Of a DNA stretch of 64,000 nucleotides, positions 58,102 to 64,000 are shown piece by piece. The DNA comes from Phaeocystidibacter luteus (GTDB lineage Bacteria; Bacteroidota; Bacteroidia; Flavobacteriales; Schleiferiaceae), in the NCBI RefSeq assembly GCF_008933115.1, contig NZ_WBVO01000007.1, positions 1-64,000 of the forward strand, in the 5' to 3' direction. The notes under the pieces were generated by a model. The model was not told where the DNA came from. It saw nothing but the letters and a program-made list of their open reading frames with translations, and did not search any database. Within the stretch, counting starts at the first letter, position 1. Every line of letters starts with the position of its first letter. The position numbers and the translations under genes were made by a program.

Positions 58102-59877
58102 TTTATTCATTCTACGAACTCTGCGGTTCGTTCCTGGCTGATCTTTCTGATCTTCCATAGCCTTGTTTAGGCGCTTCTGAAATTTGCTTTCCTTCTTAGG
58201 CTTAGTCTTGTTCTCTTGAAGCTTCGCATGCAGTGCATCTTCATCGATGAAGCGACGAATGGCGAACTGTTGTCCGAAAGTCAACAAGTTTGAAATCAAG
58301 TAGTAATATGAAAGTGCTGCTGGGTAACTGTTGAAGAAGAACAGCAACATGAATGGCATGATGTAAACGATGTACTTCAACGCCGGCATCTGGCTGTTCT
58401 GGCTTCCAGTCATCTGCTGGTTCATGTAAGAGTACATGAAAGTAGAGATGGCCATGAGAATAGTGAACAAGCTGACGTGATCTCCATAGAATGGAATCTC
58501 GAATGGCAAACGCGCGATTACATCGTAAGTTGATAGGTCGGTTGCCCACCAGAAGCTCTCCTGACGAAGTTCAATCGACGCTGGGAAAAAGCGGAACATG
58601 GCGAAGAGAATTGGCAATTGCACCAATTGTGGAATACATCCACCGAGTGGATTCACTCCCGCCTTGCGGTACAGGTCCATCATGGCCTGTTGCTTCTTCA
58701 TCGGATCTTCATCCTTGTATTTCTCGTTGAGCTCATCAATCTCCGGCTTCAATACGCGCATTTTAGCCATTGAGCGGTAGCTTGAGAATGTAAGTGGTGA
58801 AAGGATAAACTTGATTCCGAATGCCATCAAGAAGATGATCAAGCCGTAATTCAAGCCATAGCTGTCAAGCCAGTTGAAGACCTTAACAACCACTCCACGA
58901 GATATCCATCCGAAGATGCCCCAACCAAAGTCAATGATCTTGTCATATCCAAGATTGTACTGCTTGAGGATATCGTACTTGTTTGGACCCAAGTACATGT
59001 TCATATTCACTCCGAAGTTTCCGTCCACCTCCTGAATGAAGATTCGCGACTTCAGGTCTTTGATATACGGTCCGCCATCAAATGCGAATGAAGCCATGCT
59101 CGCGCTGTCGAACCGACCTTGAGCTGTGATGATGGTAGAGAAGAACTGCTCTTGGTGAGCCACCCAACGAATATTCGATGCGCTCTCGCTATCTGCAGTA
59201 GTTTCTGAGAGGTCTTCACGCTCTCCATCTTCGATTTCCCAGTAGGAGATTTGAGTCTTCTGGTTTTCGAGTGTTCTTGACTTCTCGTGCTTGATTGTGC
59301 TCTGTTCCCAGTTTAGCACAAGCGGATTACGACCAGCTGATTGTCCTTTTACGGAGAATTCAGTTTGATACTCGCCTGGTGTCAATGCCCATCTCACCGT
59401 AAATGGACCATTCGGTCCGGTTGCCGATAGGGCGAGGCTTGTTGCAGTTCTTTCCGAAATTTCGAAGAATACCTCCTTCGTGCTCCAATCGCCCAACTCG
59501 AATGAAAGCTTTTGGTTGCCCTCATTTACGAGATAGAGTTCGGTCGAATCCCAAGTTTGATATTCTTTGAGTTGAACTTGAGTGATTTGAGCTCCCAAGT
59601 TGGAAATCTCCATCTTGATGAGGTCGTTCTCAATCGTGTAAAACTCTTCTACTTGAACTACTTTCTCGGTTGAATCTCCTCCAGCAACGACAACGGCATT
59701 TGTGTCGCTTGCTGCAGGTTGATTTACAACACGGGTTGAATCAGAAACCTGTTCGGTTGGTGTTTCTTGCGGCTGTTCGCTATCGCTTGAGCTCGAATAG
59801 CTGAACCAAAAGAATACGGCACCAATCAGCAACAGGCCGATGAACTGCATTCTGTCAAAGCCAGACTTGTTCTCCAT
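58099..59877 (-). CDS. yidC: Membrane protein insertase YidC
   Basis: YidC inserts and folds inner-membrane proteins, alone or with SecYEG. The 592-residue protein has an N-terminal anchor (FDRMQFIGLLLIGAVFFWFSYS) and a low-complexity Ser/Thr/Gln linker. A large periplasmic beta domain follows (about 75-330), then the Oxa1/YidC core with the five conserved segments, including GLIIFLMAFGIKFILSPLTF, NPLGGCIPQLVQLPILFAMF and LSYYYLISNLLTFGQQ. It ends with a basic tail (KTKPKKESKFQKRLNKAM), which binds ribosomes in the family. It starts 3 nt after pyrG. The TAG stop lies inside a heptamer repeat array. Confidence 0.98.
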   Translation of the reverse strand: MENKSGFDRMQFIGLLLIGAVFFWFSYSSSSDSEQPQETPTEQVSDSTRVVNQPAASDTNAVVVAGGDSTEKVVQVEEFYTIENDLIKMEISNLGAQITQVQLKEYQTWDSTELYLVNEGNQKLSFELGDWSTKEVFFEISERTATSLALSATGPNGPFTVRWALTPGEYQTEFSVKGQSAGRNPLVLNWEQSTIKHEKSRTLENQKTQISYWEIEDGEREDLSETTADSESASNIRWVAHQEQFFSTIITAQGRFDSASMASFAFDGGPYIKDLKSRIFIQEVDGNFGVNMNMYLGPNKYDILKQYNLGYDKIIDFGWGIFGWISRGVVVKVFNWLDSYGLNYGLIIFLMAFGIKFILSPLTFSSYRSMAKMRVLKPEIDELNEKYKDEDPMKKQQAMMDLYRKAGVNPLGGCIPQLVQLPILFAMFRFFPASIELRQESFWWATDLSTYDVIARLPFEIPFYGDHVSLFTILMAISTFMYSYMNQQMTGSQNSQMPALKYIVYIMPFMLLFFFNSYPAALSYYYLISNLLTFGQQFAIRRFIDEDALHAKLQENKTKPKKESKFQKRLNKAMEDQKDQPGTNRRVRRMNK

Positions 59878-59880
59878 TAT

Positions 59881-61518
<1,638 letters not shown>

Positions 61519-61532
61519 TCAAAAAATCTCGG

Positions 61533-61540
61533 CAAAAATA
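61533..61540 (-). promoter_or_regulatory. -7 element of pyrG-yidC
   Basis: Minus-strand TATTTTTG matches TANNTTTG, about 27 nt before the pyrG ATG. No convincing -33 element was found. Confidence 0.4.
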
Positions 61541-61585
61541 GGGAAATGCAATCGTACGGGAAACCGCTATGCAGCCTTTCTGAAA

Positions 61586-63922
61586 TTAAAAACCGTAGGT
61601 AGCGATAAGAGTTGGCATAATCGGCAACTGATCAACACGTTTTCTCTCCGCAGAATCGTAGTAGAAGATGTTGTTTCTGTTGTACACATTGGTTGCCGCA
61701 AAGGCCAAGTCGAATGTCGAGTATTTGGAGAGTTTCCAAGTCTTTTTGATCGTAACATCCATACGGTGATACGTCGGCAATCGCTTGCTGTTCAAGTCTC
61801 CGTACAGCGTTCCGAGCTGACCATTCTCTGTCTCGTATGGGTAGTCGATCACCGGTTGCCCATCGCCATCTGTCCATGGAAGTTGCTGATAGTAGCCGGC
61901 AACTGGAGTGAACGGGAAACCCGTACCCAAGTTCCATCTCACGTTTACTTCCCAACTGTTCGACTTACCGAACTTATAAGCCGCAACTAGGTTCGTGTTA
62001 TGTCTACGGTCGAAATGCGGATTGTAAACCTGCTGACCGTCATCACGTGTAACTTCGGCGTAGCTGTACGTTCCCCAGAATGAGAACTGCTTGCCGCTGT
62101 ACTTTAAGAGAACGTCGAATCCATAAGCTAAACCGCGTTCTGCGATGTAGCTTCTTCTCAAATATTCCGGACGGTCCAAGTAGTTCGAGTTATCCGGATA
62201 AATCTTGTTTCTGTTAACTGTTGTGATATTCTGGAAGTCTTTAACATAACCTTCCAAGTCAAGCGTCCAATCGTCAGCAAAGTCAATTTCAACTCCGAAT
62301 ACACCGTGGTTGGCGGTTTGAAGTCGGGTGTCAAGTGGCTCGCCCGTGTAAGTCGCAGGTTGTTCGTTTGGACTTGAAAGGAAACCGTAGAAGAGGTTCA
62401 CTACGTCACGGTCACTGGTTGCAGCAAGAAGGTTCTGCGAGTACATACCCCCTGAAGCCTTGAATCTCAACCACTCGGTAGCGTTATACTTCACGCCAAA
62501 TCTTGGTTCAAATCTAAATTCTGCCAATGCGCTGTAGTAGTGCAATCGAATTCCTGGTTCAATCAACCAGCGATCTAGCTGTAATTTATATTGGAAATAA
62601 GCACCGAGTTCAGATGTGCTCTGCTCTTGGGTGAGGGTTCTGTTTGCGGAGTTTACATAGTTGAAGTTCGTGCTGTATCCGATTGCTTCGAGGCCATACT
62701 TCAACTCGTCATGGTCGCGCATGAAATACGTGAAATCAAGTCCGCCGTTAAAGCCTGTAATGGAGCTGTTGCGGGGTTGTCCTTCAATCTCATTGGAGGT
62801 GATATCGTATTCGCTAAATGCGAAGTTACCGTTGATAATTACGGTAGAAGAAGGAGGAATTGCTGTGAAGTCAGCACCATACCCAAGGCTATTCCACGCA
62901 ATGCTTTTATCTCCTGCAAATCGAACTTGATCGGCGAAATTGAACCCGAAGATATTCACTTCTGAACCTGTTCCCGACTGCCAGCTCATCTTACCATAGA
63001 TGTCTTGGAATTCGAACGGAAGGCCGTCATATTCCGTTTCAACATAAGGATAGAAAATCTGCGAGCTTTCTGCTAAGAAGGACCTCTTGTAGGACACGAG
63101 TGCACTCACGGGAGCGAATCCTTGTTCATTTTTCTTACCAATTGGAACTTCGAGAAGTGCTTTACCCAAATACGTACTGGCGCTCACTTTACCTGTTACA
63201 CGCTGGCGGTTCCCTGCACGAGTTCTAACGTCGAGAACCGAACTATTTCGGCTGGCGTATTCGGCATTGAAACCTGCGGAATGGACCTCTGCCGAGCGAA
63301 GAATATCGGTATCAAAAACAGAGAAAAAACCAATGCTGTGGAATGGGTTGTAGATAATCATTCCATCTAGCAACGTGAGGTTTTGAATAGGCGCGCCACC
63401 ACGAATATAGAGCTGTCCACCTTGGTCACCCGTTGTGACAACCCCTGGCAGTACTTGGAGGGCGCGAACCAAATCTGGCTCACCGCCAATGGAGAACTGT
63501 TGGATGTTTTTGGAAGAAAGATTGACCGTAGCGGTCATTACTGAGGTTTGTCGAATTTGACGTTCTGCTGAAACCTCGACATCTTCTAACACTTCGGCTG
63601 TTTCGTCGAGATAGAATGAAGTAAAAGTGTTTTCACCATTCTTCACTGTTATAGTCTCTCTACCCTCGCTGTAGCCGATATAATTAACGACTAGCGTATA
63701 TGTGCCTGCAGGGACGTTGTTTATTTGGTAGAATCCATCGATGTTGGAAATTGTAGCTTCTACCTCTACTCCATTGTTGTAAAGGGTAGCCGCGGCGAAC
63801 GGAATGGGTGTTTCCGTTGCTCTCTCATAAATATTTCCTCGAACGACTCCTTGACCAAAAGTGGTAAGGGACATCGCCGTAAAGAACAACAGACTAAAAA
63901 GTCTCGTGTTAAGGGTCTTCAT
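61586..63922 (-). CDS. TonB-dependent receptor with carboxypeptidase-like N-terminal domain
   Basis: The ATG at 63922 (MKTLNTRLFSLLFFTAMSLTTFGQ signal peptide) gives 778 residues; an ATG ten codons upstream is less likely. An N-terminal carboxypeptidase-D regulatory-like domain (about 25-105, VVRGNIYERATETPIPFAAATLYNNG, FYQINNVPAGTYTLVVNYIGY) precedes the plug (PDLVRALQVLPGVVTTGDQGGQLYIRGGAPIQNLTLLDGMIIYNP). The 22-strand barrel ends in IATYGF, with terminal Phe. It imports a ligand through the outer membrane with TonB energy. No SusD partner is next to it, so a SusCD glycan locus is not supported. The ligand is unknown. Confidence 0.93.
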   Translation of the reverse strand: MKTLNTRLFSLLFFTAMSLTTFGQGVVRGNIYERATETPIPFAAATLYNNGVEVEATISNIDGFYQINNVPAGTYTLVVNYIGYSEGRETITVKNGENTFTSFYLDETAEVLEDVEVSAERQIRQTSVMTATVNLSSKNIQQFSIGGEPDLVRALQVLPGVVTTGDQGGQLYIRGGAPIQNLTLLDGMIIYNPFHSIGFFSVFDTDILRSAEVHSAGFNAEYASRNSSVLDVRTRAGNRQRVTGKVSASTYLGKALLEVPIGKKNEQGFAPVSALVSYKRSFLAESSQIFYPYVETEYDGLPFEFQDIYGKMSWQSGTGSEVNIFGFNFADQVRFAGDKSIAWNSLGYGADFTAIPPSSTVIINGNFAFSEYDITSNEIEGQPRNSSITGFNGGLDFTYFMRDHDELKYGLEAIGYSTNFNYVNSANRTLTQEQSTSELGAYFQYKLQLDRWLIEPGIRLHYYSALAEFRFEPRFGVKYNATEWLRFKASGGMYSQNLLAATSDRDVVNLFYGFLSSPNEQPATYTGEPLDTRLQTANHGVFGVEIDFADDWTLDLEGYVKDFQNITTVNRNKIYPDNSNYLDRPEYLRRSYIAERGLAYGFDVLLKYSGKQFSFWGTYSYAEVTRDDGQQVYNPHFDRRHNTNLVAAYKFGKSNSWEVNVRWNLGTGFPFTPVAGYYQQLPWTDGDGQPVIDYPYETENGQLGTLYGDLNSKRLPTYHRMDVTIKKTWKLSKYSTFDLAFAATNVYNRNNIFYYDSAERKRVDQLPIMPTLIATYGF

Positions 63923-63949
63923 TCTCTCAAGTGTCTTAGCAGAAGGCTT

Positions 63950-63957
63950 CAAAAATA
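63950..63957 (-). promoter_or_regulatory. -7 element of the TonB receptor
   Basis: Minus-strand TATTTTTG matches TANNTTTG, 28 nt before the proposed ATG. This supports the 63922 start. Confidence 0.4.
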
Positions 63958-64000
63958 GGAAACCATACGAGGCTAACGTCCATTTTCAGCCTCGGGTTTG

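Noticed and set aside
61586-63922. A SusCD polysaccharide utilisation locus
   Set aside because: The receptor has the carboxypeptidase-like extension, but no SusD, glycoside hydrolase or sensor is adjacent.

Overview
The window is a 64 kb chromosomal stretch from a member of the Bacteroidota, most likely order Flavobacteriales (possibly a Cryomorphaceae/Schleiferiaceae-like lineage; the family is inference). The support is direct: a type III glutamine synthetase, fused SecDF, proteins with type A and type B type-IX-secretion (T9SS) C-terminal domains, a SusC-style TonB receptor with a carboxypeptidase-like plug extension, promoters of the TTG/TTTG-N18-22-TANNTTTG class, and an rpsU gene with one of the few strong Shine-Dalgarno sequences, as expected where ribosomes hide the anti-SD. 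No phage, insertion sequence, CRISPR array or rRNA operon is present.

Region 1 (1-15.1 kb, all minus strand) is the information-processing superoperon. In transcription order it reads tRNA-Thr(UGU), tRNA-Tyr, tRNA-Gly, tRNA-Thr(GGU), tuf, tRNA-Trp, secE, nusG, rplK, rplA, rplJ, rplL, rpoB, rpoC, DUF3467, then an intrinsic terminator. Two tandem consensus promoters and a terminator-like hairpin precede the first tRNA. Stem-loops sit between tuf and tRNA-Trp, between rplL and rpoB, and between rpoB and rpoC. Upstream lie hpf, xerC and rpsU.

Region 2 (15.3-22 kb) holds a ComEA-like HhH protein, an alanine/sodium symporter with an N-terminal SprB-like domain, a PspC protein, a DUF2851 protein, and a two-gene surface-protein operon ending in a T9SS type B protein. 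A cluster of four 9-bp motifs lies upstream of that operon.

Region 3 (22-47 kb) is mostly housekeeping: a purM-prfA-pyrF operon, a PorE-like OmpA/LysM envelope protein, glnA (type III), tatA with a Na+/Ca2+ antiporter, secDF, an FG-GAP T9SS protein with a DCC oxidoreductase, mdh, a PQQ-propeller lipoprotein, gyrB, and a translationally coupled pair of a large TPR protein and an outer-membrane barrel.

Region 4 (47.5-55.6 kb) has ftsE, two glycosyltransferases, a possible 38-residue membrane peptide, queA, a beta-propeller protein, a PAP2 phosphatase, a secreted nuclease/phosphatase-family protein and an Omp28-like lipoprotein.

Region 5 (55.6-58.1 kb) is the only clearly accessory patch: an 84-87 bp tandem repeat, a HigBA toxin-antitoxin operon with a palindromic operator, an unrecognised lipoprotein and a heptamer minisatellite that runs into the yidC stop codon. 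Region 6 (58.1-64 kb) has pyrG-yidC and a TonB-dependent receptor.

I do not see a complete novel multi-gene system. The strongest leads are the rpsU control region, the SprB-AGCS fusion, the type B surface-protein pair with its four-motif upstream region, the TPR/barrel pair, and the repeats around the HigBA patch.
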